Assembly (NCBI GenBank): GCA_037178855.1
Contig: JASJZC010000006.1
Coordinates: forward strand, 5,208,001 to 5,272,000
DNA length: 64,000 nt
Reading direction: 5' to 3'
From: Oscheius sp. JU75
Taxonomy: Eukaryota; Nematoda; Chromadorea; Rhabditida; Rhabditidae
The number at the start of each line of letters is the position of its first letter. The stretch's first letter is position 1. A program made the translations under genes and the position numbers. Shown here in pieces: positions 50,359-62,300 of this stretch. A model generated the notes under the pieces. That model did no database searches. It was not told the DNA's origin and was given only the letters and a program-made list of their open reading frames with translations.

Positions 50359-53300
50359 ACCATAATATTTATTGGTGCTCACAACTTACACAAGATTGCT
50401 CAAGGAAATATGCCAAAGAGCCTCTCTTAATAAAGACATATTTATTTGAATAAACTTATTTCAAATACCTGCTTTTTTCTATCCTCAGATTCTCAACTAG
50501 TGCATATTCCAATTAGTTTTTGTATCAGCCTTCCATTCACTTCAAAGCTAATTTTGGAACTTGATATGAAAACTCCTAATCTTCAAGTAAGCCTCTTTTT
50601 GTGAGTGACCTGCGAATCGGATATGGGATTCTTGGATAATTTTCAGGCGTTGTTGTACTGGTGATTGAAATAGAAAACTCCATTCAAAGTCTGTCTCTTC
50701 AATAATCTGCCTCCTCTTTGTATATTTACATTCCTCCCTTACCTCTTATCTTCCCTCTGTCTTACCCAGTAAGAATCGAAAACAATCTGTCAGCTTCCTG
50801 CTGTAGTCAACAGTTCTATGGATACTTTATCATGGGAAAATGCCCTCTTTGCCCATGGTGAGTCAGTTGGATCTTCAAAAAGGTTTGACCAAGGATGGCA
50901 GACGAAATTGAGCGTGACGGCAAGCGAAAAAGTCTCCTGGGCAACAAACACAAACTATCCTTTTCTCACCTTCACAGTTCCATTTCATTGATTTGTCTTT
51001 CTCTCGAAATAGAAAACGATTAACTGTTTTCTTTCTTTTCTCCATCATCAGCGAAAACGAACAGTTATCATTCAGTCTCACGATTTTGGACAGAACAAAG
51101 TATGGGAAATCTGCAGAATAGGCTGCAAGAAGTCGGTAAGTTCTAAGCTTCTAAAACAGTAAGTCAAAAAACTTTTCAATCCCGGTTACTGTTCTTCCTC
51201 TTCCAGTCAGGGCGCTAAAAATCTCCTTCTTCCCGCGCATCTATCAATGCCAAGATAAAATCAGCTGAATGACGAGAGTGCCAGTCAGCCAGAACTTTTG
51301 ACAGAAAAATAGTTCATGGACGCTTCCAGTTTACATTATTTCATCAGCAACTGTCTGTTTTCTAAAATTCAGCTCTTTTACGCTTTTGTTCAGCTACGTT
51401 TGAGAAATGTTTAATTTTTTGCAGTTACAATGTGTTTGGATTCGATTAAAATGCTTATTTACATCACAGAACAAATGAAATGTTGGTGGCGATCAAACCC
51501 CCATACATTGTTGCTTTAGCCGCTCGTAATGTATCACTTTCACTCTTCCAGACAGTTTTAACCTTTCCCAGACAATAAGCCTCTTTTGATCTGTACTTAC
51601 TCGACCTATTTCTCACAATAAGAGCCATAAAATATTCTTCTTTTTGAATGTGTGTTCCCACGGTCAATGACGCCGATGCTGGGGAGTTGGGGTGGCGAGA
51701 GTCGGACCGTGGCGAATTTACACCGTGGGACACTGACTGTCCATACATCATCACGTTCACGGTCATCTTCTCCACCACCACCTTCACCGCATTTCTATCT
51801 CTCTCTCCCAATTTGTAACGAGAGAACCAACCAACCTTGCGCAGAATAGAGAGAGTCATCTCTCCTCGTATCATCTCTCCGCCGCAATCTGTCTCGAAGA
51901 CGGGGCTATATACCGGCAGGCAGAATACCTGCCCCCAACAGCAGCCCTTTTATAATCTTATCACATTGACCAGCAGCCTTGTTGGACCACCCACCCACTT
52001 TTTTCTTCTGATTCCCAGCTGGTTCCAATACGATAAGACGATAACAGAAGTTTCTTTGCGCGGATTATCATTTAGGGGGGATAGATGGAACAGTCTTTTG
52101 GTCTCTTGGTATGGTGTTTTATTGTCCAGCTTGTTCGATTTCTTTCTGAGACTCAGTGAAATCCTTTCATATAGAGTGTTCGTTAGTTGAATTTAAATTT
52201 GGGGAGTAGTATTCGTTCTAGTAGTGTAGGAATCGTGCTGCAGACCCCATAAATCACAACTGCGCTCATACTCACAGTGCATAAAGGAAGTAAGCTTTTG
52301 AACGTCTCCTAAGCTTTGGCTGCAAGCATAACACTTTAGGCTGGTTCTGTTTGTTCTTAGAGTGGAATAATTAACACAGACCTATATTGCTAAAAAGTTT
52401 CTGTTCTAATTCTGCATTCGTCCAAAAGGCGCAACCTGTCCAACTGCTTTATAGACACCTCTCGTCTTCATAAAACTTTTTACCGGTTACGGTAGCCTCG
52501 AGAGCGAGTGAGAGGGGTCAACCCCTCTCCGTCAAGGCGAAAGGACAGTCTTGGCAAAGAGAGAGAATACTGTAACCGGTCCAACTTCCTGTCCATTTTT
52601 CCACATTTCCACCTTGTTTTGATAACCGCGTCTCTATTCACAGCTACCCCTCCCTATCAGTTTATCACCTTCTCGTAATTGCAGACATTAGGATCGGGGC
52701 AAGGGCGAGAGTGATAAGATTGTGTTTCTCATCGAGTTGAAGACATTTTTTTTTAATTGTTCTTTGACTGTTACCGGAGGAAAAGGTAGTAGAGGCGAAC
52801 ATTTATGCGCACATTAGCTGATGCCAATTTTTGGAACTTTTGTTATAGTCAAGCGCAAGGAGAGTGTACTCCTCATATCCGTGTATTATTTTCAATTATC
52901 TTCCTTACTTTCGGAAAACCTCTCAAATATTTTCTGCAACGTACTCTCAATCTGAAAATACCAGCAGTTCCAGTTTGCCTTACACAGCCTCAAAAACGTG
53001 ACCACAATGGGTCAGCGGTGTCACTGTCAGCCCTTATTCCGACTTTAAAAATCCAATTTATCTGCTGCAAGAGTTGACGTTTCTGTATCGACAGTGATCT
53101 GTCCTAATCAATTAGTACCCAATTTTTCTCAACTTGTGGCCACAACCAACTCGGCCTTGAGACTGTCGAGGCGCGCAAGATGCCCGTTCTCGATATGGCG
53201 GTCATCGTTGCCGCAATTTGATAGTCACTTCCTAATAATGATCTGTTCCGGGGACAGGAAACACTCGAGAGTATGACTGATCATAACAGATACAGGAATA

Positions 53301-53907
53301 GAGATACAGACAGAGTCACTCTTCCTTTTCGTTGTCCATAGGTGTGAACTTTCACAAGACAAGTTTGCTCCAGGCCTGAGTCATCTTTCCAACACGAGAC
53401 GTGTCCTCAAACAATCCTCTTCCTTTTTCGAAATGAAACTCACAAAACGTGCCATCTACCGTATGACCATATTTGGCACGTTTGAAAAGGCTGGGAGTTT
53501 GTAAAGCATAAAACCTGCTGGTGTCTTTTTTACAGCTGGCTGCTCTGCCATCCGCTCCTCCCAAAGCCACGGTGCTATTTGTCGAAGCCCTGTGTGTCAT
53601 CCCTCCGTTACGATGTTGTCTGAACCATAAAGCTCCGGCCCTACATGGCACATTTCTCTCCCCACAGACGTCTCAAAAGAGAGGGTTCCTTTTGGAGCAG
53701 ACCTCTATCTATATCTTATCCTATGCTAGACTTATCATTGACTGTGGGGGAATTCCTCCTTTCTATCTGTGTAAATATTTGACTACAAATGGAAATAACT
53801 CGAAGAACCTTTTCTCAATTAGGACTTTCTTATTAACAGTAACGAATTTTTGTATTTCAGAAGCAACATCGGCTGCCGCTTCAACTCTTCCCCACATTAA
53901 CTCCTTC
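50359..53907. other. Intergenic region upstream of GATA gene
   Basis: PIX poly(A) signals are at 50429-50434 and about 50449. The remainder holds no supported exon. A promoter-like patch at 51900-51985 has a TATATA stretch (51907-51912), a small hairpin GGCAGG/CCTGCC and a GATA-type site TTATCA near 51978. An inverted-repeat cluster lies at 52482-52580. A plus-strand frame open from 53521 might contain a 5' exon of the GATA gene, unproven. Confidence 0.5.
52482..52580. repeat. Nested inverted repeats
   Basis: ACCGGTTACGGTA (52482-52494) pairs with TACTGTAACCGGT (52568-52580) with one mismatch. Inside lies a perfect 9-bp stem GAGAGGGGT/ACCCCTCTC with a 2-nt spacer (52510-52529). It could be a small element or a structured regulatory site. 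Confidence 0.6.
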
Positions 53908-55506
53908 ATGATGAAAACAGAACCTGTCGAGGACAAAACTACGCATTTTTTCAGTGAGTTTTTGGCTGCCGACTATCATCTTTTGTCGCAAATGAGAACT
54001 GTTCATGAGAACTTCGAATGTATTCCGATATCATCTTAGGTTATCCTCAAAGTTGTCGATCTCTCTATGACTGGAAGATGGGTTGTTCTTCCTGAACAGC
54101 TTTTTTCTGGTAAACTTCTCAGCAAACTATTGACTTGCCAATCCACGTGAACTCAAGATTTTCCTTGTTAAAATCCCTTGTGCTCTTCCAGCAGACGGAC
54201 GACAATGGTCTTCTGGACTCTTCTCGTCCTCATCGCCATCGCTGTTCTTCTTGTCTCGCTTGTCTGTCTCTGACTTCGAGTCCTGTAGGTTCTTCGCGAC
54301 ATCAGCCCTATCGACGTCATCGTCCATTTCCTGCTCACATCATCAGCCAGGTCTGGTTGGAGGAACACATCCAGCATCTTCGAGAGGAGGCCGAATATGA
54401 TGAATCTCCGGATCGCCTTCTTGTGCACCTTTTCCACTTGGAGCTGCTATCCATCATGCAGCGAGCCTACATCGACTGACACAACGAGCGGCTTCGCCAG
54501 ATGAGAACGGAAGCTGCTGAGGCCGGAAGAAGACATTCCATTCGGATAAAGAAAGATTTGGATCCGGTGCTTGTGTTTTTTCTTCTTGGCTCTTTTCTTG
54601 TAATCTTCTACATCTCCCTTCTACACAAAAACTTGCAAAGAACCTTTTGTTCTTAGCAGAGACCACTTCTCCTTGTCAGTAAAAGACAAACGCAAAATGT
54701 AGAGTCTGCGAATTGCTTTTCTACTCATGTCACTTCTCCCTTTCAGAACCGTCTCCAATGAACTTTGACCCTATTCCCAAAGCTGAGCCAGAAGACTACC
54801 AGCCGATGCAGGATAGTTTGGCAGACTTTTACGCTCACAAGTATGTGTTTCTGGTTTCAAACTCATGCTGTTCCTCTTTTTAGTTTTGCCACAAATGTCC
54901 TCGACCCTTCTCCAAGCTACACCGCCTTAGCTCATATGCAGTACGTCCAGGCGACTCATCTGCCTCCGATGCACTACTACGAAATGCCTCAGGTTTAAAC
55001 TTATCAGTGTTTTGAAATAATTTCCTTGTTTAGATGACTCTATATCAGACAGACTACGACACGAGTACAATCCCAGTCTATACAACTACCGCTCCTTCTC
55101 CTGCCTTTACTCCGCCTCCACAGGATCCTTCCGTGGCAGTGCCGAAGCCACAGAAGAAGAGGATAGCTGCCGTTCCGTGTCATTCGAACTCTATCTGCGC
55201 GAACTGCAAAACGAAAGAGACGACGTTGTGGAGGAGAAATCACGTTGGAGAGATTGAGTGCAAGTGAGTTTACATAAGCAGAGAGATAGTATTGCATAAA
55301 TTATGGGACAAACTGTCTGATGCTGGGAATTAAGGGACTTTCTGTATTTGTGGCTTTAAACATCGATTTTCAGCGCCTGCAATCTCTACTTCCGAAAGAA
55401 CCAGCGGAAGCGTCCCTTGTCCTTGAGGAAGGATGGAATCCTGAAGAGGAATCGCAAACCTCGATGCGAGTCGCCCTCTTCCGGAGCATCTCGTTCAGCC
55501 TCATAA
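53908..55506 (+). CDS. elt-3: Single-finger GATA transcription factor, ELT-3 type
   Basis: Exons: 53908-53953, 54747-54840, 54884-54992, 55034-55263, 55374-55506; 203 aa. One GATA zinc finger with C138-x2-C141-x17-C159-x2-C162 contains TTLWRRN. It is followed by NACNLYFRKNQRKRPLSLRK and a basic tail (KRNRKPR). Asn in place of the Gly of the usual NACGLY, together with FRKN, is the form I recall for nematode ELT-3, the epidermal GATA factor, rather than ELT-1 or ELT-2. The N-terminal part is Pro/Thr/Tyr-rich with acidic KTEPVED and KAEPED motifs. The start is the first of two ATG codons 47 nt after a TTTCAG acceptor; upstream coding exons are possible. The first intron (793 bp) contains a small ORF. 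AATAAA is at 55660. Confidence 0.85.
54205..54479 (+). CDS. Small membrane-type ORF in GATA gene intron
   Basis: ATG at 54205 opens 19 codons of strongly hydrophobic residues (MVFWTLLVLIAIAVLLVSL). A possible 89-nt intron (54262-54350, GTCTGT to AGCCAG) joins in phase to 54351-54479 (VWLEEHIQHLREEAEYDE, ending SIMQRAYID then TGA), for 61 aa. After the TGA the same frame continues with HNERLRQMRTEAAEAGRRHS before becoming pyrimidine-rich. It would be a small signal-anchor protein, nested on the same strand. The donor is weak, and chance hydrophobicity in T-rich intronic DNA is a real alternative. Confidence 0.3.
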
Positions 55507-55883
55507 CTTCTCTAGATTCTAAAAACCCAATGATGTTACCTCTCTAATAATTAGATCAAAAACGAAATGACAGACACATATCCGACCATGATGGATGCAG
55601 TTCCCTCACAGTATCTTCTCAGCTTTTTTTTCACTTACGTTCGTTGTTTTTTTCAAGACAATAAAGAGTTGGCTCTCGTATTTCGCAGAATTTGATTGAC
55701 AGACATAGAGCAATTCACTAAAAAAACAATCTTGCTATCAATTTTTTTGTTCATTTTTATAAAAAAAAATTTCGCGGGAAATCTTCAACCCAAACTACTC
55801 TTCTGATAAATTTATATACACTATCTGAAAAGCATCACATCACAAAAGGGTAACCCGTTCAAACAATACGAAATGGAAAATGA
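55507..55883. other. Convergent 3' region, GATA gene and TRAPPC1
   Basis: AATAAA at 55660-55665 suits the plus-strand GATA gene. The rest is AT-rich 3' flank with no ORF of note. Confidence 0.6.
55660..55665 (+). terminator. Poly(A) signal of GATA gene
   Basis: AATAAA, about 155 nt past the stop codon. Confidence 0.65.
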
Positions 55884-56428
55884 CTACGCCTCGTAGGCAG
55901 GATGACGAGAGACTACTTGATCCAATCGAGACTCAAACAGCTCACTCGAAACGGGCGAAAATGTGTCCAAGAGAGGATTTTTGATTATCGTGTCGACAAA
56001 TGTCTATAGAAGGAAAAAATTATGACAAAAACGGTTAAAAACCTGGTATATGGATCTCAAGAGCTCGTTGATCCCAGCCGCGTTCGGATCCGTGTTGACG
56101 ACGATTTTCAGTCCGGTCTCTAGTTCCATAAAGTTCATCTTATAGGCTGTAGTTCGATAAAATTTAACTGTTTGATTTCTAAAAGACAAGAATATAAGGA
56201 AAATGAGTTGAACTGACCCTTCTTTGACTGACATCCTTTCGGCAAACGATCGTAGAGACAGCAGCATACCGAACATTAGTTTGAACTCCTGAAATTTGAG
56301 TCTCTAAAAAAAGAATGCTATAAAACAACCTCAGATTGTGATATTCCGGACTGTTTTTCTCGTTTCCAGTGTTTGTAGAAGATGCAAGAGCCCTCTTTAT
56401 TGAAAATGTATAGGTTGTAGATGGGCAT
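55884..56428 (-). CDS. trpp-1: TRAPP complex subunit 1 (Bet5)
   Basis: Longin-fold core subunit of the TRAPP tethering complex, which activates Rab1 in ER-Golgi traffic. Exons, transcript order: 56428-56330, 56288-56218, 56178-56043, 56003-55884; 141 aa against 145 in human. MPIYNLYIFNKEGSCIFYKHW, then KQSGISQSEEFKLMFGMLLS and SLRSF, match TRAPPC1 closely. TGLKIVVNTD in the central beta strands and a C-terminal SELFESRLD also match. TTTTTCAG ends 3 nt before the ATG, suggesting a spliced leader. The gene is divergent from the Argonaute gene 3 kb away. Confidence 0.95.
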
Positions 56429-59388
56429 CGGCTGAAAAACGAACTATTTTTGGGAAATGAACAAGGGATAGATTTCTTGGAGGCTAAAACGAGAAAGAAA
56501 TGCGTGATTTAAAGGTTGAACAGGATTAGAGAAGCTGTATTACCAGAGGTACATGAAAGTTAAAAACGTTTGAATCACAGTGCTAATTTAACCACGTCTC
56601 TTTTAGAGCATTTTCTGTCAATTAGAACGGCTAAGTGTGACGATAAACAAGAGAAGACCAAAGAAAAAAAGACCATTTCAAACTCACAATATTTACAGGG
56701 CGATTTTTGCGCGGCGATTCAAAAAAAAATTTTAATTGAGGTTCATCAATTCAGAAAGTTTCTACCAGAAACCAACAAAGAGCTCGACTCTGAAGCGATA
56801 AAACTGCCCCGATTCGATCTAACATCGTTACAAGACCCAGTCCCCCGTCAATACAGCCATCAGCACACATTCAATCAATTTTGAACCGTTCTGTCACACA
56901 TTATCCGCCTGACTCACTCGAGTTCGTCACATTTAACCGGATTCCATCATTTCGTTCTGTTCTGTCAGTTTCCGTAAATCCACTTCTTTTCCAAAGTACA
57001 AAAGTGAAATTGACTGCTTTTGTTCTCTGACTGATTGATTGCACGTCGTTCTATCTGCCGTTCGTCCCGAGAAAGGTCATTCCCAATTTTGGGCTTCTTT
57101 TTGTCATTCTGTTCCTCTGTTCAGACATTTAAAGACAAGCCAGTTTAAAGCCAAGCAGAGCCATCACTATTCTTAGAGAAAAAGCGTCGTTCCCTGGGCA
57201 GTCAACAAGAGTCCATACTTTCTTCTCTGTTTCTCTCTGTCCTCTATTTCCCTATAAGATGTGGCTCTCTCCACGACATCATCTGCCTAATTGTAGCCTC
57301 GGAGGAGGTTCTCTGACCTAGCTCTCTACTCTCCCGATTAGAAAGGTAGTCACGGAGCCAGGCTCAACTCAGAGCCCTATGCGATCAGAGGTTTCTCAAT
57401 CCGCGATGCAAGTGTTTTTGCTCCATGTTGGGAAATATAGTGTTCTGTCTCTCTGATTCTTCGTCCCCATGGATCTGACTCCTTCAAAGTTTCTTTAGAT
57501 CAGTTTATCCATACTTCTAGTACGCTCATGGCTTTTCCCTGTCTTGTCCCTTTGTTTGACTCATGTGCGCCTCCTCTTACTCCTTCTTACGCGTTCTTCA
57601 CTTTCATCCAGCCGCTATCAAAGAGTCAGGCACTGAGTCAAACATAAGAAAATTAAAGCAAAAGCCTCGACCCTTTTGTGACCAAAACTGTCCCGATGCT
57701 TCCTTCCTGTCAGTAAAAAACCGTCCTGTTATCAGCAGTCTCTCTGTATCAGACCATGGTGACCTTTTTCCATTCTAATTTGTACACATCCCTCTCTCAT
57801 CAAAAACTAATTGACCTGACCTCCTACCGAAGATGACCGAACAACCTCAGAGAGACAGCGAGAGAAAGATTTGGTATTGGCACCAGCGGCAGTTCTCTCC
57901 CCGTGCCTCATACACATCTGTCGCTCTCTCTGCCGTCCTGTCTCTCTCTCCCAGTCACTCACCTGACCTCTTCTTCCAACATGTACTCTCGTGACTCTTG
58001 TGGTCTGTGCTCTCCAGCGCGCCCACAATCTCTCGCCGATGGTGTTTAATCGTCTCGCTCCGACCTGACGCGTCGCTCTTTCTGCAGGGCCCGGCCTGCT
58101 GCTGCTACCGGCCACGGCGTGGTACGCGCGCGATTCCACATGCGGCGCGTTTTCACCCCTCAAGACTTGATTTTATTGAAACATTTCAATTTTTCACTGT
58201 GTTTTCTAGTCGCTCACTTTGAGAAATTCCTATAGTCTTTGCTACTCATCCATATATTTGTCATCCGACACAAAACGCACAGAGATGGATCGATTGATTA
58301 GCCATCGACCAACAAAGCCTGTCTAAACATCCACAACTGGATCGTATCTTTTCTGGTATACTTCCCGAAACATTTTCAGCACTATTTACTTGTTTGTTTT
58401 TGTTTACAGGCCGCTAAAAATAGACCTTTCTTATTTCTTGACCTTATGTTGATTGGAAACTTTATTCGCCGAGACAGTACGGGAAAGACAGACCGATCGA
58501 TAACTCGATTTCCGACTTGTTCTTTAGGCAATTTGCTAACTTTTCTCATCTTTTTTGAGGCTGTAGCCGTTTGTCAGAGTTGTTCAAACAGTAGGTCCTT
58601 TCTGATAGAAGTGAGATTGGAAGAGAGTGTGAACGAATCATGTCTCTCTGCCAAAGAACAAAGAGAGTTCACCTATCGATTTTCCATGAAAGTTTCTCCG
58701 CGAGACTGAGCTCTTGCTTTCCCATCGATTTTCCATTAAACCGCCTCCATTTTCTCGTTCCAGTTGATGTTTCGTAAATTGACACTATGTAGGCGTGATG
58801 TGTATTCAGGCCTCTTTATTTGCTTCCATTTATCACTTTCTTTTTTAACAAAATGACAAATTTACAGGTCACCAAGGCGAGTGGCATGCTCGCTGCTTAG
58901 TCGCGCTCAAGACTGTGATAACTTTAAGGACCTCGTTTCCGTGTATCCCTATTCCGATCTCACTGCCTTTATCTCACTGGTAAGTACTTTTTCTCTCTTT
59001 GGGTGTCCTTCAGTTACTTGTTGTGGCGGGAAGTTTTTCGTCGAAAGCAGGGTGTGTTCCTTTATCTCAATGAACGGAAAAGGAAGAGTTCGGAAGTGTA
59101 AACTTGACATTTATTAGTTTTTTTTTTTAATTTTACTGGTAACTGAAAAAAAACTTTTTGATCATGAGTACAGATAGTTGCCGATTATGCTAAACGCCTG
59201 TTGGGTTCGACTGTAGAACATAAACAGCGAATGCGCTATCTCTCTGAAAGATTTCATTGGAAGATTCCTAGGAATTAGAGCTGAGCTCAGTTCAATATTT
59301 TCCATTTAATTCCGCCATTTTTAGTGCCTTTGCTGATTCGTAATCTCTGAAGCCTTTCAAAACTACACAACAAATTACCAAGGTCATA
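56429..59388. other. Long divergent region upstream of Argonaute gene
   Basis: There is no supported coding exon. It contains many CTCT-rich tracts and one GC- and CpG-rich patch at about 58015-58150, unlike the AT-rich surroundings, with a CTTTCTGCAG acceptor at about 58087. That patch could be a 5' UTR exon or promoter of the Argonaute gene. Other acceptor-like sites lie near 58868. Confidence 0.5.
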
Positions 59389-62300
59389 ATGGCTGCATCT
59401 ATCGACGGACAGCAACAAGTTATGAATATGTTCGGTACGTTCTCTTCCGGACTGATTGTGAGTTCTTCTTCAGATCAAATGTCTTTCCAAGACCCGCCGA
59501 GTATGCTGGGCGGTCACCAGTTCATGCCCCTCCTGAACAGCCAGTACATGAACCAGCAGTCTTCTCAGTTTGCTCCCGGGCCGCCAGGACAGACTTCTCT
59601 TCAGGTTTGTGCATCTTTTTCTTGGCAAGTACAAATGTACTTTGCAGTATTATAACGTCGTCCTTTTGCCTTCAGTTTGGATTGGCGGCTGCGCCGCTTC
59701 GTAGTAACAAAATGCTTTCTGTTGTTTTATTGAGACCAAAGCCTAGTTCTAGAGCGCGCCCAAAATTGACTTGCCACCCAATTTAGGCAATAACTGTTTC
59801 TGAACTACAACTTCGAGACAACATAATTGGTTCGCTTCAATTCGTGGCCTCGGACAAACAAACAAACATCCAAACAGAATCCGCCACGGAAACCACGCTT
59901 TAGATAGTAGAGATAATCCGACAGATTTTGAGATGACGGGGTTGTGAGGAAAGCTAAGTACAGAGAGGTAGAGTGAACATTACATGTTTGAACTTTTGAA
60001 AATCTGCCTGGCTGAAGGAACATACAGTAAGGACAGGAAGGAACTGTATTTGACAGAAAACGTATTTGACTAAAGACTATGCTGTTTCAGGACATGTTCT
60101 CCAATGCTCAAACTGGTGCCTCTGGTGGATCTCAAAACTACGCGGATGTTCCTCGTCAAACTGGAGGCAGTCTGGCTCCTGGAGCTCCTCTTTCTGGCGG
60201 GGCCAGTGAGAGCGGGTCCAGTCAACAACAGGTCATGCTCCCGCAAGGAGTTGGAGGTTTGCCTCTGCTCCCCGGAGGAGGAATTCAGTTCCAATGCCCG
60301 CAGCGGCCGAACCACGGAGTGGAAGGACGGGCTATCATGCTCCGAGCGAACCATTTTGCCGTCAGGATCCCTGCCAACACCATCCAGCACTATACTGTTG
60401 AAATTCAACCGGACAAGTGCCCTCGGAGAGTCAACAGGTAAGCTTTTTAAAAAGTACGAGAACTCAATTTCACTTTCCAGAGAAATCATTCTGCACATGA
60501 TCAAGACCAACACGAGGTTCTTCCCGAACCTTCTGCCCGTCTACGACGGAAAGAGGAACATGTACACAAAGGATCTGCTCCCGATTGGACGTGACCAGCA
60601 CCAATTTGACGTGACTCTTCCGGGAGACAGTGCCGTGGAGCGACAGTTCTCAGTTATGATCAAGTGGGCCAGCCAGGTCAGCCTCTCCACACTGGACGAC
60701 GCTATGGAAGGCAGAGTTAGACAAGTCCCGTTCGAGGCTGTTCAAGCCATGGATGTCATCCTCAGGCATCTTCCTTCATTGAAGTGAGTTTGGAGGAATG
60801 AACCTTAGTATAGAGATAGAGACAGTATAGAGCAGCTCACATTCTAAACCTGCAGGTACACACCGGTCGGACGTTCCTTCTTCTCACCTCCCGCCATCCC
60901 TCATCCGCCTCAGCATGGCCAGTACCACACGGAGAGCAAGCTCGGAGGAGGACGCGAAGTCTGGTTCGGATTCCATCAATCTGTTCGTCCTAGTCAGTGG
61001 AAGATGATGCTGAACATTGACGTCTCCGCCACGGCCTTTTATCGCTCCATGCCTGTCATCGAGTTCATCGCCGAGGTTCTCGAGCTGCCAGTCCAGGCTC
61101 TTGCTGAGAGACGCGCCTTGTCCGATGCTCAACGTGTCAAGTTCACCAAGGAGGTCCGCGGCCTGAAGATCGAAATCACCCACTGTGGCCAAATGAAAAG
61201 AAAGTACCGCGTCTGCAACGTGACCAGAAGACCGGCTCAGACACAGACCTTCCCCCTTCAGCTGGAAACTGGTCAGACCATCGAGTGCACTGTGGCCAAG
61301 TACTTCTACGACAAGTACAGGATTCAGCTCAAGTATCCCCATCTCCCATGTCTTCAGGTAATTGAAACCTATGAAAACCTTATTGAAACACACATTTACA
61401 GGTCGGACAGGAGCAGAAGCACACCTACCTGCCTCCCGAGGTCTGCAACATCGTGCCTGGACAGAGGTGCATTAAGAAGTTGACCGATACTCAGACCTCG
61501 ACGATGATCAAAGCCACAGCCAGATCTGCTCCTGAACGTGAGCGTGAAATCTCCAGCCTGGTGCGGAAGGCCGAGTTCTCTGCTGATCCCTATGCCTACG
61601 AGTTTGGAATTGCTATCAATCCGGCTATGACCGAGGTCAAGGGACGTGTCCTCTCGGCCCCGAAGCTGTTGTATGGTGGAAGAACTAAGGCTACCGCTCT
61701 GCCGAACCAGGGCGTCTGGGACATGCGTGGCAAGCAGTTCCACACTGGAATCGACGTCAAGGTCTGGGCTATTGCTTGTTTCGCTCAGCAGCAGCATGTG
61801 AAGGAGAACGACTTGAGGAACTTCACTGCCCAGCTCCAGAGAATCTCCAACGACGCCGGTATGCCGATCAGTGGACAGCCCTGCTTCTGCAAGTACGCTG
61901 TTGGAGTCGACCAGGTCGAGCCGATGTTCAAGTATCTGAAACAGACTTTCTCTGGAATCCAATTGGTTGTGGTCGTTCTTCCCGGAAAGACTCCCGTCTA
62001 TGCCGAAGTGAAACGCGTTGGAGACACCGTCCTCGGAATTGCTACTCAGTGTGTGCAGGCCAAGAATGTGATCAAAACCACTCCTCAGACTCTGAGCAAT
62101 CTCTGTCTGAAGATGAACGTCAAGCTTGGAGGAGTCAACTCCATCCTGCTTCCTGCTGTCCGTCCCCGTATTTTCTCCGAGCCTGTCATCTTCTTCGGAT
62201 GTGACATTACACATCCTCCGGCTGGAGACTCAAGGAAACCATCGATTGCCGCCGTTGTAGGATCGATGGACGCACATCCATCCAGATACGCGGCCACTGT

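Noticed and set aside
51464-51874. 136-codon minus-strand ORF
   Set aside because: No recognisable family, poor codon use, and promoter-like sequence on the other strand.
53521-54039. 172-codon open frame upstream of and through the first GATA exon
   Set aside because: It crosses a clear TTTCAG acceptor and donor and begins at a non-ATG codon. Part of it near 53536-53690 might be a 5' exon, but nothing proves that.
57807-58163. 118-codon Arg-rich minus-strand ORF
   Set aside because: Arg-rich because of the CpG-rich patch and CT tracts; it looks compositional rather than coding.
61396-62214. 272-codon minus-strand ORF
   Set aside because: It lies opposite the PIWI-domain exon of the Argonaute gene and mirrors its codon pattern; no splice signals or family match on that strand.
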